The notes: generated from the letters alone by a model not told the origin. A stretch of 64,000 bases of DNA from Cognatundibacterium squillarum (GCF_014652435.1 NZ_BMYU01000007.1:182538-246537); one strand, 5' to 3'; positions 26,101 through 35,286 are shown, counted from the first letter of the stretch. Translations and numbers: made by a program.

Positions 26101-27057
26101 TCAACGCGGTAAAAAGAAAGCAACATCTTTCGCCAGAATCGCAGCGCCGATTTGCTTGCGCCACTGGATGATGCGCTGGATACGGTCTTCGCGTCCTTCG
26201 GGTGGTTCAGACTGCATGGCGTGACGGATATATTCATCAGGGTTGTCGTAGCAGAAATTCATCAATACGCAAGTAACGACACTTTCAGGATCACTTCCGT
26301 CAGATGCCAGTCCCAGCTCAAAGCGCACCGTATTAAACGCCATTCTCATGTCCTGATTTTCCGGGCCTGAACTGCTGATCCGATGTCCGTTCAGCCAGTA
26401 CTCAGACTGACCATCTGCGCTTCTGTTATAGGCCAGTGCTGCGCCCAGCGCGCCATGAAAAATGGCATCAGAACTTTGCAGCAGCGCTTTCTTATATTCA
26501 GCCCGCTGCTCCGGGTTCATTGGCGGATTAGTCTGGGTGGCAGCCTTATTCGTTAACGCAAGCAGACGATCCTTTTCGTAAATTTCTTTCCAGTCCTGAT
26601 GAAACCTCATATTTTCATGATCACCAGCTAAAAAGCTCTGACACAAAGATTTCAGTCTCGAAAAAGCAGCAGCACGTCGCGCATAATTTTCCTTAACAGT
26701 GTCCTGATAAGGCAGCGAATTATTCGCTCTGATTAAATCTGAACCACACAAACTGCCGATATGATTTGCGTAATAGCCGCCACCCTTCTCAGGATGCTGC
26801 TTCAGATAAAGCAAGAATGCGCGAAAATCTTTCGCATTCCGGTAACGCAAGGTCAGATCACTGAAAGCAGGTTCCGGTGCGTTCGGCTGCGGCGCTGCAG
26901 CCGGTAAAGCTGCCTGCGGCTTTGCTGGCTGAGTAAGCACCCGCACAGGCTCATCCGGGGTACTGTCTCCGGATGGCATCTGCCAGAACATCAGCCCGCC
27001 ACCAAATACCACCAGTGCGGCTGCGCCGCTGATCAGATACGTGTTACGGCTCATCAT
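26101..27057 (-). CDS. Membrane-anchored hypothetical protein, tandem paralogue B
   Basis: A 318-residue relative of the 24995-25954 protein with the same layout: N-terminal membrane helix, Pro/Ala-rich linker, Cys-containing helical domain (LCGSD, LCQSF, CVLMNFC) and the shared C-terminus IQWRKQIGAAILAKDVAFFLPR (given here in parts: IQWRKQIGAAI and LAKDVAFFLPR). The middle (about residues 85-290) differs clearly from copy A, including several short indels. The two leaders share an AT-rich attgcaat-type motif. Start ATG 27057 or 27054 (MMSRNT); no Shine-Dalgarno is obvious. Function unknown. A surface-exposed or periplasmic role is inferred from the topology. Confidence 0.72.
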   Translation of the reverse strand: MMSRNTYLISGAAALVVFGGGLMFWQMPSGDSTPDEPVRVLTQPAKPQAALPAAAPQPNAPEPAFSDLTLRYRNAKDFRAFLLYLKQHPEKGGGYYANHIGSLCGSDLIRANNSLPYQDTVKENYARRAAAFSRLKSLCQSFLAGDHENMRFHQDWKEIYEKDRLLALTNKAATQTNPPMNPEQRAEYKKALLQSSDAIFHGALGAALAYNRSADGQSEYWLNGHRISSSGPENQDMRMAFNTVRFELGLASDGSDPESVVTCVLMNFCYDNPDEYIRHAMQSEPPEGREDRIQRIIQWRKQIGAAILAKDVAFFLPR

Positions 27058-27142
27058 GGATGAATGATTGATTTAAAGAAACATATTAAGTTTATTGCAA
27101 TCACAATGCAAATACGCCGCGTCGCTGACGTTGCAGGCAGGC

Positions 27143-27172
27143 ATAAAAAAACCCACCCTGAACGGGTGGGTC
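27143..27172 (-). terminator. Terminator after the M36-like protease gene
   Basis: On the minus strand GACCCACCC/GGGTGGGT pairs around TTCA and is followed by seven T residues. Confidence 0.88.
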
Positions 27173-27201
27173 AAAACTGCTGAGTGTGAAGCCCTGAACA
27201 A

Positions 27202-29355
27202 TTACCAGGTAAAGTTCAGAGAGTATTTACCATTGGTGGAACCAGTGCCACCACCGTAGTAAATCACTTTCGCGTACACCACTTTCGATGTTGTGCCAGT
27301 GTTCGCGTTGGTTACTGTGTCGGTTGCGCCGGTGCCGTTGGTGCTGGAAGTCAGCTTGGTACCGGTGCTGCTGTACAGCTCCAGATCGTAGTCAGAAGTG
27401 CTGTTTGGTGTCAGGACAGCTTTCAGTGTTTTACCGGCAGGGATCGTGACTTTGAAATAATCCACATCGGTGCTGGCGCTCATGGTGCCGTTCACGGTGG
27501 TATTGCTGGTCGCAATGTTATTCGCTGTCGCGGTGGTGTTATTGCTTTCGGTTTCGCTGATGGTTGTGCCCGGTGTGACGGTGGACAGAATATTCTGTGC
27601 TTCGAATTTCGCACGGAACGTATTCGCGTAAGTCAGATCATTCGGGAACAGATTGGCAGCGGCGTTCACAATCGCGGTTGCCATTGCTGGCATCTTGATA
27701 TTTGAACCCAGACCGAAGTGCGCTTCCAGAATGATTTTGTCGATGTTTTCACGCGGTTTGCCGGCAGCAATCAGCGCAACCATAGACTGGAACAACGGTG
27801 CAGACCACAATTCATCTGACTGGAAGCTGACGCCGCCTTCGGTAACAGCCTGATGTGCGCCGTAAGTTTTGGCGGAATTGTATTTCGCGTCAGTACGGTT
27901 CAGCATACGGCCGCCCCAGCATGCGCCGTGACCGTCCCAGCTGAACGCCCATTCCGGATGATAAGTACGTCCGTTCGGTGTGCTGTAAGAATAGGAAGCG
28001 GCCCAGTAGTCGCCGAAGCCTTCGCCCATCGCACCGGTGTCGCCGCCGGTCCAGCTGCTGTTGATATTGGCCTGAATGCCGTGGCCGTATTCATGCAGGA
28101 TCACGTCCGCATCTTCGCTGTCGTTGACGCAGCCGTGGCCGAACGCCAGATAGTCATTGGTGCCGCCGCCACCGCTGTAGTGGGAATTGTCGTCACCGTT
28201 TACACCATCAGTATCCACGCGCAGCGGACGGTTGATGATGGATTTCGTACCGGTGAAACCGAGCGACTGAATATAACGCTGGTTCTGGTCGATGTGGAAA
28301 TATACGTTGGTATCGTCGAACGCATTGTTGCCGCGTTTTGCAGTCCAGACACCGTTGGTGGTGGTGCTTGGTGCGGTGTTCGGTGCTTCGATGTTAACGA
28401 TAGTAATATAAGGGCCGGACAGCGAATACACGCCGCTAGTCACGGTCAGATCACGCAGGGTTTTGGTCGAATAGGCTGCATCAAATGCGGAAGCGGCAGA
28501 CGTGTCAGTCAGTGCATCCGAGTTCAGCGCTGTACGCGGATCAGGGTCGAATACATAGCCGCTGCCGTTAATGCCGGACGCTGCCGCTGCGGTTGCACCA
28601 CCGGTTCTGAGACCTTGTGCAGATGCACCTTCCTGCAGTTTGCCCAGACGTGCCACGACTTCAGTCGTTTCAGACTGACGATCCAGTACAGGGCCTGCCA
28701 GCAGGGAACGGGCAGCCAGCGAACGTTCTGTACCTTTGGCCAGACGTGGTTTGGAAGTGGAATAAGAGTCGATCAGTTCGCCATTGTGCGCATTGAGATA
28801 TTGCACGAAACCACCGGTTGGCATTTGTGCTGCGATTTCGACTTTGTGCGCGAGCTGGAAGCCACCCGCCACCGGTACCCAGACCAGTGTGCTTTTCGGT
28901 TCTGCGACCAGTTTGTGCTGCACTTTCATGTTGCTCCATGCACGGTCCATCGCTTTATCTTTCGCGATTTGCGGCTGGTTGTACAACTGGTTCACAGCAG
29001 CGCTGTCTGCCGCACCGGATACCGGTTTAACTTCGTTAAACACTTTCAGCAATTCACCTTTATTGCTGACGGATACCACGATTTCCGCACGGTCTACCGG
29101 AATGCCGCGCAGCATTTGCTGGTAGTAGTAGTGCTTACCGAGCAGGGATTCCTGCACGCGGGTCAGCACCAGATTTTCCAGACGCATTTTATTGCCCGGT
29201 GTGGACGTGTGTTCCAGCAGAATCTGATTCAGATTTGCGGCTTTCACGCCGGCATAAATGGTCAGGTTTTCAACGGAATGGCTGGCCGAATGTGCCGGTG
29301 CTGCCAGTGCCAGTAAAACGCTGGCAGCCAGCAAAGAAAGCGAAGGTTTACGCAT
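27202..29355 (-). CDS. Secreted M36/M4-like zinc metalloprotease with FTP and PPC domains
   Basis: A 717-residue exported protease. A signal peptide (about 1-23, AHSA) precedes an FTP/PepSY-like propeptide (about 30-190) that would keep it inactive. The catalytic domain has the zinc-binding HEYGH at 421-425 and a downstream third ligand in MGEGFGDYWAASY, the pattern of fungalysin (M36) and thermolysin-like enzymes. The C-terminus (about 610-717) is a bacterial pre-peptidase C-terminal (PPC) domain, with the ETESNNT start and the DVDYFKVTIPAGKTLKAVL motif, usually cleaved after secretion. The start is supported by AGGGAGA before the ATG. It is monocistronic with terminator 27143-27172. The gene upstream (30052) is unrelated, and the 696-bp spacer between them holds possible operators. 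Confidence 0.88.
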   Translation of the reverse strand: MRKPSLSLLAASVLLALAAPAHSASHSVENLTIYAGVKAANLNQILLEHTSTPGNKMRLENLVLTRVQESLLGKHYYYQQMLRGIPVDRAEIVVSVSNKGELLKVFNEVKPVSGAADSAAVNQLYNQPQIAKDKAMDRAWSNMKVQHKLVAEPKSTLVWVPVAGGFQLAHKVEIAAQMPTGGFVQYLNAHNGELIDSYSTSKPRLAKGTERSLAARSLLAGPVLDRQSETTEVVARLGKLQEGASAQGLRTGGATAAAASGINGSGYVFDPDPRTALNSDALTDTSAASAFDAAYSTKTLRDLTVTSGVYSLSGPYITIVNIEAPNTAPSTTTNGVWTAKRGNNAFDDTNVYFHIDQNQRYIQSLGFTGTKSIINRPLRVDTDGVNGDDNSHYSGGGGTNDYLAFGHGCVNDSEDADVILHEYGHGIQANINSSWTGGDTGAMGEGFGDYWAASYSYSTPNGRTYHPEWAFSWDGHGACWGGRMLNRTDAKYNSAKTYGAHQAVTEGGVSFQSDELWSAPLFQSMVALIAAGKPRENIDKIILEAHFGLGSNIKMPAMATAIVNAAANLFPNDLTYANTFRAKFEAQNILSTVTPGTTISETESNNTTATANNIATSNTTVNGTMSASTDVDYFKVTIPAGKTLKAVLTPNSTSDYDLELYSSTGTKLTSSTNGTGATDTVTNANTGTTSKVVYAKVIYYGGGTGSTNGKYSLNFTW

Positions 29356-29465
29356 ACTTCCATCTCCCTAAGTCAGAAACCGGTTCGCTGTTTCTTGTGT
29401 ACGGCGATACCGGCAATTAATCAGTGAAACGGCCTGCGCACATTTTTCCGGGCAAAAAGCGTCCC

Positions 29466-29486
29466 TGTTTCTGTCGTGCAGAAACA
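29466..29486. promoter_or_regulatory. 8-bp inverted repeat upstream of the secreted protease
   Basis: TGTTTCTG and CAGAAACA are exact complements around TCGTG, centred about 120 bp upstream of the protease ATG. It may be an operator or a leader hairpin. Confidence 0.4.
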
Positions 29487-29632
29487 AAAAACATTTCAGA
29501 CCGGAGGGCTGAAAACAGACTGTTGACACTGAACTCGTGCAGCCCGGAGTCCGGGTGCGGATACGCTGTGTGGTTTATAGTTATCGCAGCGTTGATTCAG
29601 TCTATGAGGAAATAATGTCGGTGAACAGAGAG

Positions 29633-29670
29633 CAGAATGTCGTCGTTTTTACGATTTATCCGACATTCTG
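29633..29670. promoter_or_regulatory. 10-bp inverted repeat, possible operator
   Basis: CAGAATGTCG (29633-29642) and CGACATTCTG (29661-29670) are exact complements separated by 18 AT-rich bases, about 290 bp upstream of the protease start. The spacing suits a dimeric regulator or an RNA hairpin. No regulator can be named. Confidence 0.4.
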
Positions 29671-30051
29671 ACGAAGGAATGCTGCATATTGACGAAGCGT
29701 TGTGCGGGTTTATTCTGTCTTGCACAAAAATAAGGCTGATTGCACAAGTTTTAAGCAACAATCAATGCGCACTGTTAACTAAAATGCGCAGTTTTGGCGC
29801 AGAAAATTCGGCTCTGGCGCTGCATTTCGAGAATTTTCTCTAAACACCTGTGCACAATTCGCCACAGTTTTGTGCTGCCCGGCATGCTGAGCACAGGATG
29901 AATGCTTATCACAGCGACATTTTTTATACAGAACCCAGTGTGCATGCGGCTCTCCGGTGCTTTTTGCCCCGAAACCCGCGAAAAGACTGGGACTTTGCCC
30001 GCGGAAAATTTTTTTTCGTTCTGATACCTGCCTGACGCGGCAATTTGCAGT

Positions 30052-30999
30052 TCAGGCCAGCGCACCGGGCCAGCCACTGTCGCGGTGTATGCCGCGCAAA
30101 CCTTGCAAACCGCCGGTATGCAGTAACAACAGACATTCACCGGTGCGGATAGTTCCCTGTCGCACCAGTGCGGCGACTGCGCTGACCAGCTTGCCGGTGT
30201 ACACCGGTTCCAGCGGAATGCCGGTTTCACGGACAAAGCACTGCGCATCCGCGATCAGCACCGGTGTCATTCGGGCAAAGCCGCCGTGGTGTGCGTCTGT
30301 CAGCAACTGATAATTCTGATAGGCAGGATAACCGGCAGCCTGCAGCAGGCGCGCAATCTCCTGATGCAGATAATCTGCGCCCTGAAACGCGGCAACGCCG
30401 ATGACTCTGCCGCGCCCCGCCATTCCCGCCAGTATTCCGGCCAGCGTGGCACCGGTACCAACCGCGGTGACGATGGTGTCGGGCACAAAAGGCAGTTCTC
30501 TGACCATCTGCGCCACACCGTGTAAAGCAGCCGGATCGCTGCCGCCTTCCGGCAGCCAGACAGCCTGCGCACCGGCATCCGGCACACATTGCCGCCAGTA
30601 ATCCGGCTCGCGCAAACGACGGTAGGTTTCGCGGTCGGCGTACTGTATGTGTATGCCCCAGCGCTGCAAATCCGCCTGCATCGCGGTCTGCTGCCATGCC
30701 CCGCCGCGTATCAGTACCGTTCCCGGTATGCCCTTTTGCTGCAGGGCGTAGCCAAGTGCATGTAAATGATTCGACCACGGCCCGCCCATACTGATGACAT
30801 GCGCGCCGGACGGCAGCTGCGCCAGCGGGAACTGCAATTTGCGGAATTTATTTCCGGAAATCAGCGGATGCAGCAGATCGTCGCGTTGTATCCAGACATC
30901 AGCCTGCCCGAACAGACTGCATTGCAAACGCTGACAGAGACCGCCGGATGAATCTGCGCTTACGCCGGACGCAGACAATGGTAGAGTGACACTATTCAT
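30052..30999 (-). CDS. PLP-dependent D-cysteine desulfhydrase/ACC deaminase family enzyme
   Basis: A 315-residue fold-type II PLP enzyme. The PLP-lysine motif RDDLLHPLISGNKFRKL places the cofactor Lys at residue 51, and MGGPWSNHLHALGYAL, PEGGSDPAALHG and AVGTGATLAGILAGM complete the family pattern of DcyD, YedO and ACC deaminase. D-cysteine desulfhydrase is the more common activity; ACC deaminase needs specific residues I cannot check reliably. ATG 30999 is preferred over the longer frame start at 31029 because that extension would overlap the divergent gene's upstream region, but neither has a strong ribosome-binding site. It is divergent from the GGDEF-like gene, with 52 bp between the two starts. 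Confidence 0.8.
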   Translation of the reverse strand: MNSVTLPLSASGVSADSSGGLCQRLQCSLFGQADVWIQRDDLLHPLISGNKFRKLQFPLAQLPSGAHVISMGGPWSNHLHALGYALQQKGIPGTVLIRGGAWQQTAMQADLQRWGIHIQYADRETYRRLREPDYWRQCVPDAGAQAVWLPEGGSDPAALHGVAQMVRELPFVPDTIVTAVGTGATLAGILAGMAGRGRVIGVAAFQGADYLHQEIARLLQAAGYPAYQNYQLLTDAHHGGFARMTPVLIADAQCFVRETGIPLEPVYTGKLVSAVAALVRQGTIRTGECLLLLHTGGLQGLRGIHRDSGWPGALA

Positions 31000-31051
31000 A
31001 CGCGCATTGTACCCCCGCCGACTGACCAACCACTCTGACAGGAGAGCCGGT

Positions 31052-31714
31052 ATGCCTGCTGACCAGCAAGCACCTTTGCATTCTGCCCGCCATCAGCTGG
31101 CACAGCTGATCGCGGATATTCGTGAAAAACACGATGCGGACAGCCATTTGCTGCCACAGCTGGAATCGTTGCTGCAGCAGCTGGATCAGTTAAACGAGCA
31201 TGATTATCTGACCGGCGCACTGAACCGGCGCGCCCTGCTGGCCCAGCTCAGCAATGAGCTGGCACGCTCTTACCGTACCGGTCATACCTTCACTCTGGCG
31301 CTAGTCAGCGTCGATCATCTGGAACAGATTTTAGACAGTCACGGACAGGAAACTGCACGCGCGATTCTGCGTCAGTTTGCAGCGGAATTCAGCCGCCTGC
31401 TGCGCACACTGGATGTGTTCGGACGCACCGCAGCCAACGAATTTGCCATCATCATGCCAACCACCTGGCTGGACCAGAGCCGCAAAGCGATCGTGCGCAT
31501 CCGCAGTAGTCTGGATCAGAATGACTGGGCTGCCATTGCCCCCGGTTATCAGCTGCATTTTTCCACCGGCCTGACCATCAATCAGTTGCACGATACGCCG
31601 GAAGCGATGATGACCCGCGCACAAACTGCATTGCGTAATGCGCGCCTGCAAGGTGCCGGACAAGTCGCTGAACTGGAACCGGAACTGCCACCGTTTTCCG
31701 GCCACGAAGACTGA
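31052..31714 (+). CDS. Protein with degenerate GGDEF domain
   Basis: A 220-residue cytoplasmic protein. A helical N-terminus (1-50, Gln-rich, possibly a short coiled coil) leads to the diguanylate-cyclase signature DYLTGALNRRALL and a GGDEF-fold domain (about 50-205). The signature itself reads AANEF (residues 127-131): both Gly and the metal-binding Asp of GGDEF are replaced, so cyclase activity is unlikely. It may bind c-di-GMP or GTP, or act as a protein-protein module, as known for degenerate members. ATG 31052 has CAGGAGA upstream; the in-frame extension to 30986 runs into the divergent gene. No sensory domain or signal peptide is present. Confidence 0.8.
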   Translation: MPADQQAPLHSARHQLAQLIADIREKHDADSHLLPQLESLLQQLDQLNEHDYLTGALNRRALLAQLSNELARSYRTGHTFTLALVSVDHLEQILDSHGQETARAILRQFAAEFSRLLRTLDVFGRTAANEFAIIMPTTWLDQSRKAIVRIRSSLDQNDWAAIAPGYQLHFSTGLTINQLHDTPEAMMTRAQTALRNARLQGAGQVAELEPELPPFSGHED

Positions 31715-31835
31715 TACTGTCTTAATTTTACGCAGCTTTCACTGGCGGGAAATCGCGGAACTTTCTGCACAGCATCCCGACTAAGCGGAGTACCGGCATC
31801 TGCCGGCTCTGACGACGACTTCAATCTGATCCGAT

Positions 31836-33749
31836 ATGAAACCCACCATCCTGATCGCCGCCCTGCTGAGTCTGGGTATAGCGGGCAGCAGTCTGCCTGT
31901 CAGCGCAAATGCGCAAACCACCGCTGCCAGCAGCATTGCTGATGCACAGCGCCAGCGTGCTGACTATATCCGTTCGCATTACAGTAAATTCGAATACCAG
32001 ATTGCTATGCGTGACGGCAAAAAGCTGTTCACCGCTGTGTATGCACCGCTGGATGCCGGACCGGCCAAAACCTATCCGGTGCTGATGGTACGCACACCGT
32101 ATTCGATTGCGCCGTATGGTGCGGCGAATTACAAACCCATGCTGGCACCGACCGCCGACTATGAAAAAGACGGCTATATTTTTGTGTTTCAGGATGTGCG
32201 CGGCACCTATATGTCGGAAGGTGAGTTTGTAAATATGCGTCCGCATATCAGCCAGAAAAAATCTGCGCAGGATGTCGATGAAAGTTCTGACACCTACGAC
32301 ACGATTGAATGGCTGTTACGCCATCAGCCATACAACAACGGAAAGTTCGGACAGTGGGGCATTTCTTATCCGGGCTTTTATACCTCTGCCGGTGCGATTG
32401 ATTCCCATCCTGCACTGAAAGCGGTGTCGCCGCAGGCACCGATTGCAGACTGGTTCCGTGGTGATGATATGCACCGTCACGGCGCACTGAATCTGGCGAT
32501 GGCATTTAACTTTTTTCACAGCTTTGGTCAGCCGCGTCCGAAACCAACCGATCAGCGTGGCTGGAAAGAACCGGAGTTCGGCACGCCGGATGGCTATCAG
32601 TTTTTCCTGCAGCTCGGTTCGCTGAAAAATGTGAATGAAAAATTCTTTAAAGAACGTATCGCGTTCTGGAACGACATCGTTGCGCATCCGGATTACGACA
32701 ATTTCTGGCAAAGCCGTAATCTGCTGCCGCACTTAAAAAATATTAAGGCGGCAGTGCTGACCGTCGGTGGCTGGTATGACACGGAAGATTTATACGGTCC
32801 GTTGCAAACCTTCGCCGCAATCGAAAAACAAAATCCCGGTATTCAGAATCATATGATCATGGGGCCGTGGATACACGGTGGCTGGACCCGCACCGATGGC
32901 GATAAAGTCGGTGACAGCAACTTTGGCTATAAAACTTCAGACACTTACAAACCGCTGGAATACGCGTTTTTCCGCCATTATCTGAAAGGCGGCGATAAAC
33001 CAGCCTTGCCGAAAGCGATGGTGTTTGAAACCGGTGCGAACCGCTGGCGTCAGTTTGACAGCTGGCCGCCGAAACAAGCGAAAGCGGAAAACCTGTATCT
33101 GATGGAAAACGGGAAACTGAGTTTCCGTCAGACTGCACAAACGCAGCCGTTCTCTGAATACATCAGCGATCCGGCTAAGCCGGTACCGTACACCACGGAA
33201 ACCCTGACCGGCTGGAGCAAAAACTATGTCGCTGCCGATCAGCGCTTTGCCGCCAGCCGTCCGGACGTACTGGTGTTCCAGTCAGATGTGCTGGAACAGG
33301 ATGTGACACTGGCCGGCCCGCTGGAAGCTGACTTGTTTGCCAGTGTCACCGGTACGGATGCAGACTTTGTGGTGAAGCTGATTGATGTGTTACCGGCGAA
33401 TGCGAAAGACGGCGAGGTGCAGCGTGGTCATGCGCAGATTCTGGTGCGCGGCGAACCGTTCCGCGCCCGTTACCGCGACAGTTACAGCCAGCCGAAAGCG
33501 CTGGTGCCGAATGAAGTGACACGGATTCGCTTCGGCATTAACGATGTAATGCACACCTTCCAGCGCGGCCACCGGATTATGGTGCAGGTACAGTCCAGCT
33601 GGTTCCCGTTCATCGACCGTAATCCGCAAACATTTGTACCGAATATTTATCAGGCTGATGAAAAAGATTTCGTCAAAGCAAATCACCGTATCTGGCACAA
33701 CGCCAGTTATCCGAGTGCGCTGAAAGTGCGTATTCTGCCAGCCAGCTGA
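31836..33749 (+). CDS. Exported CocE/NonD (X-Pro dipeptidyl-peptidase S15-type) hydrolase
   Basis: A 637-residue hydrolase with a signal peptide (about 1-26, ending SANAQ), hence periplasmic or secreted. The alpha/beta-hydrolase domain carries the nucleophile motif GISYPG (Ser177) and FQDVRGTYMSEGEF, both characteristic of the CocE/S15 family. The C-terminal part (about 400-637) is the jelly-roll domain with LEADLFASVTGTDADFVVKLIDV and RGHRIMVQVQSSWFP. Members hydrolyse esters or X-Pro peptides, or act as amino-ester hydrolases (for example on beta-lactam side chains), so the substrate is open. The Shine-Dalgarno is weak. The gene is monocistronic, ended by the terminator at 33769-33806. Confidence 0.87.
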   Translation: MKPTILIAALLSLGIAGSSLPVSANAQTTAASSIADAQRQRADYIRSHYSKFEYQIAMRDGKKLFTAVYAPLDAGPAKTYPVLMVRTPYSIAPYGAANYKPMLAPTADYEKDGYIFVFQDVRGTYMSEGEFVNMRPHISQKKSAQDVDESSDTYDTIEWLLRHQPYNNGKFGQWGISYPGFYTSAGAIDSHPALKAVSPQAPIADWFRGDDMHRHGALNLAMAFNFFHSFGQPRPKPTDQRGWKEPEFGTPDGYQFFLQLGSLKNVNEKFFKERIAFWNDIVAHPDYDNFWQSRNLLPHLKNIKAAVLTVGGWYDTEDLYGPLQTFAAIEKQNPGIQNHMIMGPWIHGGWTRTDGDKVGDSNFGYKTSDTYKPLEYAFFRHYLKGGDKPALPKAMVFETGANRWRQFDSWPPKQAKAENLYLMENGKLSFRQTAQTQPFSEYISDPAKPVPYTTETLTGWSKNYVAADQRFAASRPDVLVFQSDVLEQDVTLAGPLEADLFASVTGTDADFVVKLIDVLPANAKDGEVQRGHAQILVRGEPFRARYRDSYSQPKALVPNEVTRIRFGINDVMHTFQRGHRIMVQVQSSWFPFIDRNPQTFVPNIYQADEKDFVKANHRIWHNASYPSALKVRILPAS

Positions 33750-33768
33750 TTCTGTACCGCAACCGGTT

Positions 33769-33806
33769 TGTGCATGCCCGTGCGATTTCCCGCACGGGCA
33801 TTTTAT
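33769..33806 (+). terminator. Terminator after the CocE-like gene
   Basis: ATGCCCGTGCG/CGCACGGGCAT pairs around atttc-type loop bases and runs into TTTTATT. Confidence 0.85.
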
Positions 33807-33903
33807 TATCCGGCATACATTTAACATATTTGAGAAAACTGAAAAACCTTGTGCTATTCTGCAGCTCGCAGCTCTGTTCGCTTTGCTACGTAAGGAGTCA
33901 ACG

Positions 33904-34584
33904 ATGTCGAATATTGCAGGTAAAGCCTATGCCATGAATGTCGTGACGCCGATACGCTGGCAAACGCTGTGGCTGAATAAAGCGTATTTTCTCGGCGTGA
34001 AATATTTCCCCGAAAAACTGAATGGCCTGATTACCCTGTCGCTGATTCATTACGCACGCTGGGTGATTGTCGGCCGCAAACAGTTTCCGCATGTCAGCAA
34101 TGATCAGCCGCGCGAAACCCTGAAATACAACTACATGCTGTTTTTCAGCAACTTCAATGGCAGCTGGGATCAGTATGTGGATTCCTTCACATTCGCCATT
34201 CCTGCCGGTCTGGATTTGTTCTGGAAATGGAATGTGCGTTACTCCAAATCTGTCACGCTGACACCGTTTCACCGCTACATCCAGCACAATCAGTTAGAAA
34301 CCCTGCATTACTACAACGCTTACCCGCTGGCATCATCCAATGATGTGAAGTCAGCGCAGCATGTGCGCGAACAATTGCTGGCATTCAATGCGCAGGTCAA
34401 TGAAGGCAGCGATCAGGAATTTCAGCGGCGTTACAACGCTCTGCTGCGCGCGCTGCAGCATGATCTGGGCGCGATGTATCCGACGCCGATTATCAGTATG
34501 TCGGCTTATCAGGTGGAAAAACGTCAGCGCTGGCATCACGGCCAGCTGGATCAGGAGAACAGCCATGCCCAACGTCAGCGGTAA
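33904..34584 (+). CDS. Hypothetical protein, DyP-operon paralogue 1
   Basis: A 226-residue protein of no family I recognise. It begins SNIAGKAYAMNVVTPIR and shares with the next gene's product the N-terminal (S)GxAYAxNxxxPIR motif, a central FFSNFNG/FTSNFYCG segment, a QLET motif and a His-rich, Trp-containing end (RWHHGQ versus SWHPGQ), so the two are paralogues. It is cytoplasmic by prediction, with many aromatic residues and no membrane helix. ATG 33904 is preceded by TAAGGAG; the longer frame to 33883 is excluded on that basis. The stop overlaps the start of the next gene by 20 nt, and a DyP peroxidase gene follows, so the three form one operon. A role as partner, cargo or substrate-binding protein of the peroxidase is inferred. 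Confidence 0.7.
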   Translation: MSNIAGKAYAMNVVTPIRWQTLWLNKAYFLGVKYFPEKLNGLITLSLIHYARWVIVGRKQFPHVSNDQPRETLKYNYMLFFSNFNGSWDQYVDSFTFAIPAGLDLFWKWNVRYSKSVTLTPFHRYIQHNQLETLHYYNAYPLASSNDVKSAQHVREQLLAFNAQVNEGSDQEFQRRYNALLRALQHDLGAMYPTPIISMSAYQVEKRQRWHHGQLDQENSHAQRQR

Positions 34585-35266
34585 TGCTTATGCGCTGAAT
34601 ATCCTGTCACCCATCCGCAACGGACTGGTGCCGGGACAGCAGATTTCCCACGCCGATGCGATCCGTGATCAGCTGCAGGGCTGGAACACAGAATTCAACA
34701 GTCCGATGGCGCTGGTGCCGCAAACCTATCTGTGCCGCTTTTATATTCTGGATGATGTGGTGATTCAGTCGCTGCCCGGCGGCAGTGCACCGGATACGCT
34801 GGCGGACTGGTCCTTGCTGGAATCAGATAAAGCACGGCGCGGGGCAATGCCGGCGCAGGATCATTTGCAAAGTGCATATCTGGTGTTCACCAGCAATTTT
34901 TACTGCGGTCAGAGCGGTTCGCCGGAACCCTATCTGAAAGGCATGTGGGAATCCATCAGCGGACGCATACGCCACTTGTGGCAGCACTGTTATGGTTTCG
35001 AAGAAGTGCAGGACGCACGCAGTTTTATCGCTTACATGCGGCGCTGTCAGCTGGAAACCAGTCTGTTCTTTGTCGGCTCGAACGACAAACCGCTGGAAGA
35101 GCAGTTAAAAGCGCTGTACCTGAAACAGGAATTCAGCCGTTTCGCGCTGGAACATCAGGGTCTGACACCGGCTGCGCTGCGTCAGGCTTATCTGGCGTTT
35201 ATGCAGCGCGTACAGGCTGAGAATCTGCACCATCCGAGCTGGCATCCCGGCCAGTACCGTCTGTAA
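34565..35266 (+). CDS. Hypothetical protein, DyP-operon paralogue 2
   Basis: A 233-residue protein related to the preceding one: SGNAYALNILSPIRN at the start, YLVFTSNFYCG in the middle, CQLETSLFFVG and HHPSWHPGQYRL at the end. It has a central insert with LCRFYILDDVVIQSLPGG that the first paralogue lacks or has in altered form. ATG 34565 is chosen because CAGGAG precedes it and lies inside the end of the upstream gene (20-nt overlap), a sign of translational coupling. The DyP gene starts 20 nt after its stop. No family or catalytic motif is recognised; the conserved aromatic and His residues near the C-terminus could bind a hydrophobic or haem ligand, which is speculative. Confidence 0.7.
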   Translation: MPNVSGNAYALNILSPIRNGLVPGQQISHADAIRDQLQGWNTEFNSPMALVPQTYLCRFYILDDVVIQSLPGGSAPDTLADWSLLESDKARRGAMPAQDHLQSAYLVFTSNFYCGQSGSPEPYLKGMWESISGRIRHLWQHCYGFEEVQDARSFIAYMRRCQLETSLFFVGSNDKPLEEQLKALYLKQEFSRFALEHQGLTPAALRQAYLAFMQRVQAENLHHPSWHPGQYRL

Positions 35267-35286
35267 TCCGCAGCAAAAGGAAGCAC

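Larger units (their letters stand above)
29356..30051. other. Long intergenic region with two perfect inverted repeats
   Basis: This 696-bp stretch has no convincing gene; short frames in it lack ribosome-binding sites and coding bias. It contains inverted repeats at 29466-29486 and 29633-29670 and a small CCCGGA-G-TCCGGG palindrome at 29543-29555. It lies between two minus-strand genes and upstream of the secreted protease, whose promoter must be here. Confidence 0.5.

Noticed and set aside
27853..29316. A 487-codon plus-strand frame opposite the M36-like protease
   Set aside because: It is antisense to a well-supported gene with a zinc motif and signal peptide; no start signal.
29637..29843. 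A 68-codon frame in the protease upstream region
   Set aside because: No ribosome-binding site, starts inside an inverted repeat and resembles nothing; treated as non-coding.
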